From positions 128,471,973 to 128,535,972 of the forward strand of contig NC_133389.1 in NCBI RefSeq assembly GCF_047511655.1: a DNA stretch of 64,000 nt, given 5' to 3'. Shown here piece after piece: positions 1-12,295 of the stretch (position 1 is the first letter of the stretch; every line of letters starts with the position of its first letter). The position numbers and the translations under genes were made by a program. This stretch comes from Castor canadensis (lineage: Eukaryota; Chordata; Mammalia; Rodentia; Castoridae). The notes under the pieces are model-generated. The model did no database searches. It had not been told where the DNA came from and was given only the letters and a program-made list of their open reading frames with translations.

Positions 1-242
1 CAAAAGCAGACAGACATTAAATGTCTGTCACATACTCCTGGCTTCACCAGCTGAAGTATAATTCTAGCTTTGCCCTTTAATTTTCATTAGGACAACCAAA
101 AAACTGGTTCTAAATGATTTTTAAGGATCTGTCTTCACTAATCTTTATGGAAACTCACAGATGCGAGACTTTTAACCAGCAGAATATAGACAAAAAAATC
201 AAATTTTATCAAAATTGAAGGTCTATGAAAACACACTCCCCA

Positions 243-244
<2 letters not shown>

Positions 245-284
<40 letters not shown>

Positions 285-308
285 GCACACACACACACAC
301 ACACACAG
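245..308. repeat. (CA)n microsatellite
   Basis: About 31 CA units, interrupted by two 'gcac' variants near 281-288. Apparent reading frames through it on the minus strand encode only Val/Cys runs and are artefacts. The 1-244 flank holds nothing I recognise. Confidence 0.97.
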
Positions 309-414
309 AGTATGTTTGTGCACTGTGTTTTGAATGTTCTCTCCAAAACTCCTGCTGAGATACAATTGTTACTATAACAGTATTAAGAAGTATAATTTTA
401 AGAGGTGACTTCAT

Positions 415-655
415 GAATAATTCAATGCCATATTTCAGGAGTGGGTTTGCCCACTCTTCATATCCATCTTGCCTTCTCTTTGCTTTTTGCCATGTGATGT
501 CTTCTACTATGTTATAACACGGCAAGAAAGTCCTCACCAGATGCTAGGACCTTGACTGGACTTCCCAGCTCCAAAATGGTAAATTGATACATTTCTCTTG
601 ATTATAAATAGCCATTCTGTGATAGTCTGTCATAGCAGAAAAAAAAAGAAGTCTA
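415..655 (+). mobile_element. MaLR-type LTR fragment (MST/THE1-like), 3' half
   Basis: The order of phrases matches the 3' half of MST/THE1-class MaLR LTRs: 'gccatgtgatgtcttc', then 'cctcaccagatgctagga', 'cttgac..gacttcccagc', a degraded 'ctgtgagaaataaattt' region, and a 'gtcatagcag...gtctaaga' end. No internal retroviral sequence adjoins, so it is probably a 5'-truncated solo LTR. It is heavily diverged. Confidence 0.6.
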
Positions 656-717
656 AGATTGTGTGGATGTGTGTGTTTCAACTCATGTCTCCCTCCATTT
701 CACTATTACATAAGGTT

Positions 718-960
718 TCCTTTATTTAGTGAACATTTACAGAGCATCTATGAAGCACTAGATGTCATCAAATTCTAGACAAGATACAAAAATGAATCAA
801 AGTTCCTGCATTCAATGTGCTCATTATCTAGGGAAAAAAATAGATAAGAAGGAAGTAACTACAATTTAGTATAAAGGAGGATTTAAAAGAAGGAAGGGGC
901 TGTAGTGGCAACACAGAGGAGGCATTCCTAACTGTTAGGGAGGTGAAGTCAGGAGACTTC
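718..960 (+). mobile_element. L2 LINE 3'-region fragment
   Basis: 'agtgaacatttacagagc' followed by a diverged 'gaagcactagatgtcatcaaattctagacaagatacaaaaatgaa' block, 'cattcaatgtgctcattatctag' and a purine-rich stretch follow the order of the L2 3' region. There is no coding capacity. Confidence 0.6.
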
Positions 961-1005
961 TATTTGCTTGGGATCCTTGAGTTAATAATTGGTTTCCATA
1001 TTCTT

Positions 1006-1160
1006 GAAAGAGGGTTGGCAAACTATGGCCTATGGGACAAATCCAACTAACTGCCTGTTTTTATAAATAAAGTTTTATTGGAATACAATTGTGCCCATTC
1101 ATTTACATATTAACTATGGCTACTTTCAAGCTGTCATATTCAAGTTGAGTGATTGAGACA
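1006..1160 (+). mobile_element. hAT-type non-autonomous DNA transposon, left part
   Basis: 'gttggcaaactatggcc', 'ataaataaagttttattgg' and 'ttgtgcccattcatttaca' match the well-known 'caaactacggcccgcgggcc' mammalian hAT-Charlie-related consensus. I do not name the exact MER subfamily. The element stops mid-sequence at 1160 and resumes at about 1555, because an LTR inserted into it. Confidence 0.7.
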
Positions 1161-1553
1161 GTATGGTTGGGCACTCCCCAAAATATCTGTTCCCTTATAC
1201 CTATAATATGTGAATATACTATTTCGCATTGCCCAAACCAATAATATGAGTCCTTAAAAGCAGAGCATTGCTCTCCTCCCAGCTGTGGCCAATGGGAGAG
1301 ATACACAATGAAAAGGATTTGATGTCCTAATGCGAGTTTTGAAATGTAAGAAGCTGAGTGCAAGGAAATGAATTCTGTCAACAACTCAAGTGAGGAAATG
1401 TGTCCTTCTCCTACAGCTTCCGGAAAGGAATGCAGCCTTGATTTTAGCCCACTGAAACCATACTGGACTGATCTACAGAACTATAGGATAAATTTTAGTT
1501 CTTTAAGCTACTAAGTTTGTGGTAATTTGTAACCGTAGCAATAGAAAACTAAT
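1161..1553 (+). mobile_element. MLT1-type MaLR LTR inserted in the hAT fossil
   Basis: The start 'tatggttgggc...ccaaaatatctgttc', the middle 'aaggaaatgaattctg..aacaactcaagtgagg' and the end 'aagctactaagtttgtgg..agcaatagaaaactaata' match MLT1 LTRs in order. Both sides continue one hAT consensus, so this LTR inserted later than that element. It appears to be a solo LTR, since no gag or pol-like sequence is present. Confidence 0.75.
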
Positions 1554-1554
1554 A

Positions 1555-1630
1555 TGGAAAGATACCATATGGCCCCAGAGCCTAAAATATTTATTTTTTA
1601 CACCTTTCATGAAAAATACCTGCCAACTTC
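1555..1630 (+). mobile_element. hAT-type transposon, right part
   Basis: 'ataccatatggccccagagc', 'ctaaaatatttatttttta' and 'atgaaaaatacctgcc' are the right-hand third of the same hAT consensus that ends at 1160, in the same orientation. Together the parts make about 230 bp of the original element. Confidence 0.68.
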
Positions 1631-1734
1631 TGTTTTTAAATATGCCTGACAAATTTTGTAGAAATATTTCAAAAGCTGGTGTTAGAAACTACTAATTGTC
1701 CAATGGTATTCATTCTTTTTCTTCCATTTTAGCA

Positions 1735-2165
1735 ATAGGACCTAATGCACATACATGAATACCAGCCACAGACTACATTTGTCAGCCTCTCTTGCAGCTA
1801 GCTTTTCCCTGTTACAAAGCTGTCCTCAATGGATCTTGATTGAAAGTGGTGGGTGTGACTTCTATGTCACATCCTTAAAAGGAAGGTGTTTATATTCCAT
1901 CTCCTCTTGTCCTTTCCCATATGCTGGAATGCAAATCTTGCGATGCTGAGCCACATTTGGCAATATGGAGAAGGATAGCACCTAGAGCAATGATGAAACA
2001 AGATGGAAGGAATCTGAATCCCTGAATGACCTTATGGAGCAGAGCCACCTAACTACCATGGTCATGTTTTCTACCTCTGGACTGATACATGAGAGAAGAA
2101 TAAACTGAGCCACCATGTTCTAAGGTTTCTTCATTCCAGAAATTCAGTATGAGTACTGACTAGTA
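1735..2165 (+). mobile_element. MLT1-like LTR
   Basis: Ordered matches to a MaLR LTR: 'agatggaaggaatctgaatc', 'cctgaatgaccttatggagc', 'agagccacctaactacc', 'tacctctggactgatacatg', 'agagaagaataaactgagcc'. A short frame at 1755-1949 falls inside it and is not a gene. Confidence 0.6.
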
Positions 2166-2289
2166 CAGGGAGGCCGTCCCCTCTCTTAGGGTAGGATGGG
2201 AGAAAAAATAGATTAATTCATGAATGGGCTGCTGTAATCCACAGCCACCACAGGTATTTATAGCTTTTCCAAAGCAATTTAAAACACAT

Positions 2290-2880
2290 GTAGAGGTTTT
2301 AACATATGGCTGAAAATCTTTGACATTCCTCCCAACAAGAAGTAAAATCTATCTGGGACTATGGCCTCAGCAAGGTCCTGAGTTCAAACCCAGTACTGAG
2401 AGAGAGAGAGAAGTGTAATTTGTATCCTGTCTCCTTGAGTCAGGCAAGGCTTGTGTCTGCTTTGGCATATAAAGTAGAACAAAAATAATGCTAATGACTT
2501 CAGAGTCTGTCTCATAAAGGATCATGCAGTTGCTGTGTTGCTTGCTAGACTCTCCAGGCATGGAGCCCTGAGCCACCAAGCTAGAAGTCCAGCTGCCCTA
2601 AGCCCACCATGCTAGAGAAGTCACATGTAGTTGCTCAAGTCAGTCATCCCAGTTGAACTCATAGCTCAACTATCCCAGTCAGGTACAAAGCATATGACTA
2701 CAGAAGTCATCTTAGAAATGGAGCCACAATCCAACCACTCCAGCCTTAACCGTTGAGGCCTCCCTGCTTATTTGAGACATTCTAGTCACTGTGATACAGA
2801 AAAGAGTCCACAGAATTCATGAGCATGATAAAGTGGGGATCTTATGCACTATATTTTGAGAGGTTTGTTGTATTCTTGAG
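2290..2880 (+). mobile_element. MLT1-like LTR split by a SINE fragment
   Basis: 'tttgacattcctcccaacaa', 'gaagtaaaatctatctgg', then after the SINE 'tttggcatataaagtagaac', 'atcatgcagttgctgtgttg', 'gccaccaagctagaagtcca', and a degraded 'taagccactaagtttgtgg'-type terminus around 2800-2880 follow an MLT1 LTR. The intruding ID fragment replaces a short piece near 2345-2412. Confidence 0.5.
2348..2412 (+). mobile_element. ID-type SINE 3' fragment
   Basis: 'tatggcctcagcaaggtcct' then 'gagttcaaacccagtact' is the tRNA-like ID arm with a B-box (gttcaaaccc), ending in (GA)n instead of poly-A. The segment between A and B boxes is shorter than in full ID arms here. Confidence 0.7.
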
Positions 2881-4489
2881 AATGAAGGAGAAAAGGATAG
2901 GAACCAAAGCATCAAAGCCCACTGTCTTCCTACCACCCAGAATCTAGTAATCAGGATCCATCCTGAGTAAGCAAATGAGATGCCTCCAACATGACCTTTG
3001 ACTTAAGTGAATAGAACCTCAAAGTTTTCTCTGATTCATGCTCAAATGACCAGGTTCTCTGAATCACACCTGGGCTTAAGGACCATGTGGGACCACCCTG
3101 AGAAACTCAGTTGTAGTGGCACTCATTGGCTAATACCATCATGCTGTTTTTACCAATTAGGAAAAAGAGCAAATGTCTAGACATTCCCAAGTGACAGCCA
3201 AGCCTCAGCCTTTTTTGCCAGATATCCCCTTATCACAGAAAGCCTAAGACAAAACTTAGTGAAGAAGGATGTCCTACAGAGTATATCAAATGATCCAGGA
3301 AATGTCACTACAACAAGAGTCTCCCTAACATCATTCTAATTACTGTGGAGCAGACTACTACTACAAGGTTTGATTAATCCTGGTATATCGTTATTTAATT
3401 TGGATTCCTATGACATCGCCTTTCTCAGAATTATATTGGTGTGCAATAAGTTAGTGCTTACAATAAATTAAGGGCTGTGAACTTGCTGACATACCCTGGA
3501 AGCTAGGACAGGATCAGTCCACAGAGAGAAAAGCAAATTTCTCTCCCTAGTGTAATCAATCCTTCTGCCACTGGGAGCTCTTAATCTGTTAACCTATGTT
3601 TGTTAGGACACCTGGTCAATCTTAGGGATAAACCTGCTAGTTAAAAACTGGTTAAAAATCCTGATTAACAAACTAATTAGTTTAGTCCTTGAAATGTATT
3701 ATACAATCATATTTTTAATTATAAATTAATTTATTCTAAAGATCACACTGAATTTGTTAAATGCTCAGTAAATCTGCAAATGGCCTTTGGACAAAAGCAA
3801 TAAAAAACTAGAACTAGGTTTACTGATGGAATGGAAAAACAAATTAGAAGAAGCTTTGCCATTCATGTAATTAGATTTCATGTAGACATGCTTCTGTCTG
3901 TAAAAACTATAGCCAAAAAGCAACAGTTTTGCTGAAACATTACTGACAGAATATGCTTTTCCTTACCGAGTGATTGCAGTTTAAATTTTGTGTGTCCAAC
4001 ATTTATCTTTCCTCAGCACTGCTCCCCCCACACACCACCCCTACTTCTCCCTTTGCTGGGAAGCATTCATTTTTAATTTTTTAGTGTAAACTGCATCATT
4101 CCTTATCAAGCTTTGGAATCCATTTAAATATTGATATAAGCAACTTAGTCTCTGAGAAATAAAAGCCCAATGGGGATTTTCATAGCACCCTTCAGAGGTA
4201 ATTTATCCAAGGAACACTTCATTGTTTACTTCATGCACTGTAATACTTTTCAGAAGACAAAACCCACTAAATAGATAGCATGCTGGATTGTGACATACAT
4301 AGTTTAATTTATGGCTTCTCATTAAAGAAGGCTTCCGGTTTGATTGGACCTTATATCATCTGGAGTGCCCATGAATTTGTGATGATACAATTGGCCTTTT
4401 ATTACCTTACTGGTTTATTATTGAACTTTGTCTTGAATATTTTGATTATGAGATTAACTGATACCTCTTCGTCAAAAGTTCTTCCACAT
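2881..4489. other. Unassigned stretch; AT-rich block 3640-4010
   Basis: No gene, tandem repeat or recognised element. At 3640-4010 there is repeat-free AT-rich sequence with several homeodomain-type cores (taattag, attaatt, tgtaattag); it could be a weakly conserved element, but nothing in the sequence proves it. Confidence 0.3.
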
Positions 4490-4607
4490 GGGAGGGGGGA
4501 TAAAGGAGAATGATGGAGGAGGTAAATTCAAGTATGATATATTTGATATATTTTAAGAACATTTGTAAATGCCACAATGTTCCCTTACCCAGCACAACAA
4601 TAAAAAT
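4490..4607 (+). mobile_element. Short retroposed element with target-site duplication, copy 1
   Basis: This 118-bp unit begins G-rich (ggggggataaaggag) and ends A-rich (aacaataaaaat). It is flanked by 16-bp near-identical repeats, 'aaaagttcttccacat' (4474-4489) and 'aaaagttcccccacat' (4608-4623; two mismatches). A related unit lies at 18685-18791. A G-rich start plus short A-rich tail suggests the terminal 3'UTR of an older L1 lineage, 5'-truncated to about 115 bp, but it could be a SINE. Confidence 0.65.
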
Positions 4608-4623
4608 AAAAGTTCCCCCACAT

Positions 4624-7600
4624 CCCTCATACCCTTCAAAACCAGCATTCAATGCTGAGAGTGGTGGGGACCCCCTTTGCCTTAGGGTACATCTTAAGAA
4701 TTATAGGTTGTCTTGAGCATGAGATGGTAGCCAACATCTCTTCCAAAAGTGGGAAAAATCTATTTTTTAAAGAATTCCTCTAATTTCACCAAATTGTAAC
4801 TAATTACAGAATTAATTAAAAGAATGTTCCCTTTCAATGCTTTGTTATAGTATGACCCTTTAAACATGAAGGAGAGAATGGGCTGGTCCTGTCTACTAGC
4901 TAGCCCATGAATAGTTTCCTAATTGGATCACAGTTTGAGTGAACAGTGATTCTTATAGGACCGAAGGTTTGGGTACTAGTGCTGGGTTCACCCCTATCTA
5001 CCTGACCTTGAATCACTTCACCTCTTTAGGTGAAATTAAAGTCGAACTAGAGGCTCTTGCAAGTTGTTTCTTTTTTAGTTCTATGGATGAGAAAGATAAT
5101 AATTATACTTGAGTATTTACAATACTTTAACTCTTGCTCTAATGTGGGTATCATCCATCTATGTGATTCATGAAATCACTACTTACTGATCTTAGCCCCT
5201 ACTAGATGGAAAACTCATGCTCAATATGAGACTGACTGATATCAAACTGGCAGACACTGGGCCTATACTCAGGCTGCTCCCAATTTAGTTGGGATGATGG
5301 GACTAAGACATGAAGTTATATGCTGTCATCATACAATCTACTAGTTGTCTCCATATCAGTCCCTGACTGCAGGTTTTGAAAATTTGTCTCCAATAGCTCA
5401 ATCTTTCCAAACCCCGGATCAATGAGAGCCAAGTTTAGCAATGTATTAGAAGATGCATCTTCACTGATTTTGTCTACAATTGTGACCCAGGTATCCTGAA
5501 CCTCTTCCCATGAACACCATATGTGTATCCAACCCTGAACCAAGTCTATGTACAGTCCAAGTAATGGTTGATCTTATCTGGCTTTCTGGTGAATTGTTTT
5601 AGTTATTATACAGGCTAAGGCATTCTATCAGACTCCTACAAACTAGGCTGCTTAAGTTAGAAGTTTATTTATTTATGAAGTAGTAACAATCCTGAGTTTG
5701 GTCAATATGTCCTATTGTCTTCTACACCTGCTTGCATTTCTGGACCCAAGAGAGATGTTGCGATTTCATACATTAATTCAAACATGAGAATGACAAAATA
5801 ACTTGGGTGCTTTAATCTTGAAGTATCCAGTGTTTAGGTGAAGGAATTATCAAGAGCCTGAATTTGTTTAAATATCTCCAAATCAAGCCCATGTCCGTGT
5901 TTCCCAAAGGGATTCTGTAATCCAGAATGTTTTTATAGGTGTGTCCCCAAGTGGCTCTGAGAATTTGTTATGCTGCTGCTGAAGAACATTTCGGTGGAAA
6001 AGCAGAGACTCACAATAGCAAAACAGGCAGGAATACACATGCAAAAGTAGTATAAATGATACAAGCACACTGAAATGGAGCCAAGAAGTTAGTATTAATA
6101 GGTCTGCTACTGTTTGGGCAGAAGGAAAACTGATGTTTGCATTCAGCCCCTCCTGTTATGTTGTACAATGAGATTGTTTTCAAGCTGGAAAATATTTTAA
6201 CAGGTTGTTTCCAATGTGCAAATTTAGAGCCCCAACCTTGGTAGAAGGGGAGAGAAGGGTGATGGTTGTAGAGACACAAAAAGACACTTCCAAGTTAATA
6301 ATATTTGCAGTCTCTAATAAGTCAGGAGGGGAGAACAGAGTAATCTATAATATTCAAAGACCTGGGGAAAGTGGGGCTCCAAGAAAGTGGGGGCCACCTC
6401 AGAGAAAATGATATTATGCCTCATATCTCCCGACTGAATCTGTGTAATAATGAATTCACAAGCTTGAGAGTGTGTCTGGGATATTTCTTCTAACATAAGT
6501 ATAATACTAATAGAAATGGGGTTTTTTTTTCAGGGCCACAGGAGAGAAAGTAAGACAGAGCAGCTGCAGTGAACAGAAACAAGCTGCTCACCTTACATAT
6601 TTATGTTTCTCTTTGTGAGATGGCACTAAAAGTATCCTCTTCCATACTTGAATTTCTTAAACTCTTTTTAAAGCAAAGTATTTCTTAAATATTTATATGG
6701 AAAAAAATCGAACCTTATAACCAGTAGACTGTTATTCTAATCAGTTTCCTCTGAATACTATGTTGGTCTTTCCACCTCTGAGTTTCTCATTCCAGTCATT
6801 ATAATCTAGCACAGTGAGCACTGTTTCTTTTTTTCTTTTGTATCTAAAAAGCTTAAAACTCACACATGCTTTCTTTCTCTCTCTCTTACAGGTTACCATT
6901 CTCCTAGTACAGTCTGTTTATTCAAAGACAAAACCAAACAGATACATTAAATGTTAGCATAAAATCTATGGTCATTTGGACCTAGGCTTATAAATCCTAA
7001 CCTAGATGATAAATATAAATGTATCTCACTTTCATGATAAGAGATTTATTTCTGAAAATTCTGTGTTATACATGTTACATTTTAAACACTGTGACTAAAA
7101 CCTGTTCTTTATTACCCAAGGTGGATAGCTGCTTCTAAAAGCTGGAGTTGTCTGAAGACAAGGTAGACCTTGGCCTCCTCCATCCTCACTCTGAAGCTTG
7201 CACTGAAGAAACTGCCTAGATGCACAGAGCAGCCAGTGTGTCCACACACCAGCTTCTTCTATCACATTCTCCAGCCAGGGCTTCATCTTTCAGCGTAAGA
7301 GCTGCTTCCAATAAAAGGGTTGTGATGCTCAAGCCCTATGATGACACCACTGGTGCCTCCAGTTGGATCAGCCTCACTAGACTTTCAACTTTTATACTCC
7401 AAGCTTGCAAGCAAACAAAAATGGACCCTTCACTCCCAGGACATTGGGTTCTCTGAACTTCTCTTTAAAAGCTATAGTCATTGCAATAACCCCAGAACAG
7501 AGATCTGCTCACTACTCGGGCACTCAGTGTTTAAATAAACACGCTTTCATTCTGAGTACTGTGATTTTGTTTCAACAAAACTCCCAAACTGAGCTCTTTC

Positions 7601-8320
7601 TCTTATTCTCAGTTGACAAGGACCTTCTGTCCCCACCATTTACAAAACTCAAACTGGAAGATTCCAGGCGAGTTAACCCAGGCTGTGATCACTACTCTCA
7701 TCTCTGCAAACATAGCTGTTTACAGAGGGCAAGCTGCTTTTGTGTGATTCAAAGCATTACTAATTAAAACCTGTTACCTTCTTAAGGACAGATATATTCT
7801 TCTCTAGAGCAGCATTTGTCTGTCCCATTAGCATTAATGGGAGTAACACAAGTGCATCAAGAGGAGAATAGTCCCCTTGGGTCTTTGAACTTAAGTCTAC
7901 TTCAAAACTGAAACCGATATATACAATGGTATCATTGATGCCATTAAAAATCATTATACTTTACTACAACTTTTATAAAAGTGATTGTAAGCTTCATGAA
8001 ATACACTTGGCTCCTGGGAGTTGTGCATTATTAGGCTGAGACTGGACATGATAAAGTGAATTACACTGTTATACTTGAAAAATATTCTGTCTAGGGGAAT
8101 TTACCAGATCCCACAGAGCTTGTACAGGGGTCTAAATTCACAAAGACAATTAGCTTGGGTACATGTTAAAAGCACTGTAATTCTATGCCAAAATTTGGGA
8201 GAAGATCTGGTAAGAGACGCAACTCAGTATCTATGTTTACAATGATATGTCTTAATGGGCTGCTATAAAATACCATCACCTTGTGTCTCTATAATGTACT
8301 TCATTTGCATAGTCTTAAAT
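4624..8320. other. Unassigned intergenic sequence
   Basis: No exon, tRNA or clear repeat found. A MIR-like patch may lie near 4970-5110 ('ctgaccttgaatcacttcac') and another, reversed, just right of this stretch near 8340-8480, both too diverged to call. Short frames here lack recognisable domains. Confidence 0.4.
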
Positions 8321-8569
8321 GCTTTACAGGCACTCTGGAGCTGATGTTTCAATTATTTTAGAGGGAGAAAGGAAAGGGCATTTTTCCCTAGACTGTGAAA
8401 CTGAGACTTAGTGAGCAACTCAGTGACCAGGGTAAAGAATGACTAAAAAGGAAGGATTTGTGTTTTGATGTGAACCACAAGTGTTGGGGAGCCAGGACAG
8501 TGAGGCCCTCAGTTTCCAAGATCTAGACCTTTGTCTGCATAATTAGCTGTTGCTTTCACTGTCCTGGGA

Positions 8570-8772
8570 GGAGTCAATGTGACAGCCTGGGTATGTGACC
8601 TCATTAGCCATGTGACCATGACCGAGTTTAATAGTTTCCTCATACGTAAAACAGAGATTACAAAGTACCTACCTCATGGGGTTGTTTTGAAGATTAAACG
8701 ACTTAATACAAATAAACCCCTTTGAATAGTGCCTGGACCAGAGTAAGCACTCAATAAATGTTAGTCATCATT
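8570..8772 (+). mobile_element. MIR SINE, nearly complete 3' part
   Basis: 'tagtttcctcatacgtaaaa', 'cctacctcatggggttgttt', 'aagattaaacgacttaatac' and 'gtgcctggaccagagtaagc', 'actcaataaatgttag' reproduce the MIR core and LINE-like tail in order. This is one of the clearest ancient repeats in the window. Confidence 0.9.
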
Positions 8773-10049
8773 GTTAACCTTTAAGCCCAGCCAGGCTTTC
8801 CATGGGGAAATAGTGTGTTGGGGAGGGGGGAGTCGGAGGGCGGAGAGAACTAATCTCTCCAAAGGGAGTTCCATGTTTCTCTGTTTATGGTCAAAAGTCC
8901 CATGGACGCATAGCTTTGGGCAGTCAAAAAATACAAGCTGCTTGAGAAAAATTGTGCATATTCCAGGTGGGTGTGTGGGATGCATGCCATAGTCTGCCCA
9001 ACTTCATCAGGCCCTTTCCTGAGAATGGAGGAACAGTGTGTGTTCCCTTGATTCTCCATAAGGGGTGAACCAAGGCCAACTTTGGTGTCTCCACCATATT
9101 CTGGAGCCATCTCAGACCTCAAGGCTCTCTTGCCACCTTATATATAATTAGTCATGGATTCCCTTAACTAGTAAGTTGTTTCCTCAATTTCTAAATCTGC
9201 CTAGTGTCACCTGAACCCAAACTCCAGTGGTCTCAGGTTTTCTCAGTAAAGGTGCTACAGGCTGGGACATCAGGGGGACTAGAAATGCCTCTTTCTGTTG
9301 TCTCCTCTCTATGGGCTTGGCTGCCTGACCAGTCATGGGACAGGGAGAAGGGTCCCAACAGAGGCCTCCCTCTGTCTGTTAAATCTCTTATGTCCAACAG
9401 GTTACTTCCTTTCCTGTGGGCTCTGTGACATGCTCTTTCTTAACACATTGCACACTTTATTGAAATTATGTATGATTTTCTTCACTGTACTGTAAACTTC
9501 TAGAAGCCAGAAAGAGCGTTATTTCATCTGATACTAGTATGGTGTCAATATTAGTGGACACCCAAATTTTTATGAAATATAAACCTTCTGGGCAAAGGAG
9601 TTTGCTAAATCATTTCTTGGAACCATGAGTTTTAAAAGCATTCCCATAGTTGTTAATTCAGGCTCAAATACTATAAATCTATTCCTTGGTGTTCTTGAAG
9701 GTGATTTGATTTGCCTCAAAGTCTCCTTCAGATTTCTTAGCTTTCAGGCAATTATATAAATGCTAAATTGGACATTTTTTTCTTATTTTTAAATGTCAGC
9801 AATAATAAACTAAGCCTATATTTGCTTTTTAAATGTAATGAAAGTAAAATTAGACCACCAGATCAATTTTACAGATTATTTTCATATCTTTGGGATTTAA
9901 GCAAACTAACAAAAACTGTGGTCCCAAGAAAGGCTTCAGTGTTCGAAACCACTGACTTAATAAGTTTTTTTTATATCTATTTAGCATCTCAATAAACTTT
10001 ATCAACCTCCTTTCATTCCACTGGCAATTTTCTGACCTCCAAGCTGAAG
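8773..10049. other. Unassigned; L2-like tail about 9400-9560
   Basis: Mostly sequence I cannot assign. Around 9400-9560, 'actgtaaacttctagaagcc' followed by 'agaaagagcgttatttcatc' resembles the L2 3' end on the plus strand. The 65-90 codon frames at 8761-9495 overlap on both strands without a domain. Confidence 0.35.
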
Positions 10050-10420
10050 ACTTGAGCCCTGAATCCTGCTCATGGGTGAGTAATCACAGCAAGCCTACAG
10101 CAGAACCTATCCCGACCTACAAATATATCATCTTCAGCATTGTAAATCAAAGCCTCAAAGAGCATCATTTAGCCTGCAGCTAAAATTGCTTGTTTATCAG
10201 ATGGTGCCTGGTTTAGCGTGGAGCCATCCCTTGTAAATCTCCAGGACCTTTTACAGCATATACTTAAGCAAGCATATTGGCTCCTGGGAGGCTTTCTGAG
10301 AGCTTTAATGACTGTGGGCTGCTAAAAGATCCAGGCCTTGGTTTAACTAAAGTGGCTACGGGTACAGTTTGGCTCCATTTTGTAAACTCACAAAGATAAG
10401 ACGTCTGCTTTCTCCAAAGG
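10050..10420. promoter_or_regulatory. Candidate conserved non-coding element (weak)
   Basis: Repeat-free sequence of balanced composition holding candidate sites: 'tgtaaatcaaag' and 'gcctcaaag' (TCF/SOX-like), 'gtttatcag' (GATA-type) and 'ctttaatgac' (homeodomain). It contrasts with the AT-rich, repeat-derived surroundings. Whether it is conserved cannot be seen from one genome. Confidence 0.3.
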
Positions 10421-11805
10421 GAGAGCAAGCATTTGTTTCTTAGGAAATCTTTATATCCAAAGTGTTAATGTTCCTGTGGCTTTGGGTATTGTGACCTTTT
10501 GTCTGCTAACTTTTGATTTACTGAGGGAGAGAGGTCTTACTCTAGGCTTTATTGGCACTCTGGAAAAGACAATGAGCTTCATGTAACTCTGCAAAATTAC
10601 ATGGAAAAAATATGATTTTGGATTAGCACTGACACACACATATCATACACAATGGGAAGGTGTGCCTGCTCTCCCTGCCACATAGAATACTATAACCTCT
10701 CTTTATGTGCAGGTAATGGTAAACAAGGTGCCCATGCTTCTCCAAAAGGGTGGTTACTGTGCTCTCTGCAGACCCTGATGTCTGCTTGCTTACCTCAGCA
10801 CTTTCCTTCTCAGAAAGAAAACAGTTTATAGATTCTGGCCATGTAGTTAAAGGTAGCAAAGGCAAATTGTCCACCAAATTCCCATTGGCTTCAAAACCTA
10901 GCTCCTTGCTAAAGTCATGAATAGCTTATTGACTGAATGCACCACCAAGGGCCCAGGCAGTCTACCAACTGCTCCACTGATCGGCGATGGAAGAGCTCTG
11001 ATGAAACTCACTAATTAAAGAAATCTTTACATGGTTCTTTCTTATACACCATCTCTTTGATACAAGTTAATTAAAGTACTCTTCAAAACCCTCACTTGAC
11101 ATGGGAAAAGTTCCCAAGAGAATTGGAACTGAAGCAAGCAGGGGATCTTCTCTTGTTTTCAGGCAATGATAAATTGTTTCTGTGCTAATTTTACAGCTAT
11201 CATGTCTGGGTTTTAAACATCAGCCTCGTTTCCCTAAAACTGTTCCATCTCTTCATAAGAAAAAGCTTAGCTTGTTGCCCTTGCTCTATTTAGGGCAAGG
11301 AGCTTTATGTTTAGGAGAATTTAAAAGTAATAATTTTTGTTTTAGTTTGCTAATATTTTTACTGTTCTCCAAACAAACACGCTGCTATGGGTAATCTGTT
11401 CCCTGCTTAGCATCATTTTGATGAAAGCCATCAAAGTTGGGACTCCTGAGGATAAGTGTACAATATTTGACATAAAAGCTAATAATATGTGCACCTGTTG
11501 CAACCTGCTGAAATCACAAGCTGGTCCAGAACTTGGGAAGTAAAACTTTAACCAACTCATATGCTTCCTGAAAAGACTTTATACATATATTTCTCCAAAA
11601 CCAGCTCTGAGACAGTTTGTAATAGTCAAGCAAATTAGAAGACAGATGATGCTGGTGGGTCCCTAAATGGCTTTAAAAAAAAATGGGGGCCTCTCTTCCC
11701 TTGTGTACTTGGGGACCACACTTTTAAACACCTTCACTTTAACCCCTAAATGGCAAGGCACAATAAGAAGAGCCTTCTAGGAATATGGGTAACATTACAC
11801 AGTGC
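10421..11805. other. Unassigned intergenic sequence
   Basis: No gene or recognised repeat. Short frames at 10451-10877, 11182-11394 and 11342-11560 have no domain, no splice context and no matching codon bias. Confidence 0.4.
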
Positions 11806-11926
11806 TTATTTCATTCATTAATCCATGCAAGAATTGTTTATTGATCATCTAGTGTGCATGGTACGAGGACCTGTAACAGTTTCCCTGTCCTTGGTGAATC
11901 ATGCAGTTTAGGAAGTGTATTAGTCA

Positions 11927-12295
11927 GGTCTCTGCCACTGTGACAAAATACCTGAGATAATCAACTTAGAGGAGAAAACACACATTTTGACTTATATTTC
12001 TGGAGGTTTCAGTTCATGGTTAGTTAGTTCATTGATTTTGAACCTGTGGTATCATGGGATGGGGGGGAGGGGGCTCATGGTAAAGGAAACTGCTCACTTC
12101 ATGGTGGCTAGAAAGTGAAAGAGGAAAGGAGAGAGAAGAAAGGGCCAGGGTCCCTCAAGGACACATCCCTGTGACCTAACTTCCTTTCACAAAGCCACAC
12201 TTCCTGAAGTTTCCATCTGTTCCCAAAAGTGCCACCTGAGGACCAAGCCTTTAACATATGGGCCTTTAGGGGACATTCCAGATCCAAACTTTAGA
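11927..12295 (-). mobile_element. MaLR-type LTR inserted in the L2 fossil
   Basis: Read on the minus strand, the element starts near 12290 ('tttggatctggaatgtcccc') and ends near 11927 ('gtattttgtcacagtggcag'). Between these, 'tcctcaggtggcacttttgg' and 'cttcaggaagtgtggctttg' are typical of MST/ORR-like MaLR LTRs. It contains a G8 tract at 12061-12068. Confidence 0.65.

Noticed and set aside
138..537. Two overlapping minus-strand frames rich in Val/Cys
   Set aside because: They are translations of the (CA)n tract at 245-308.
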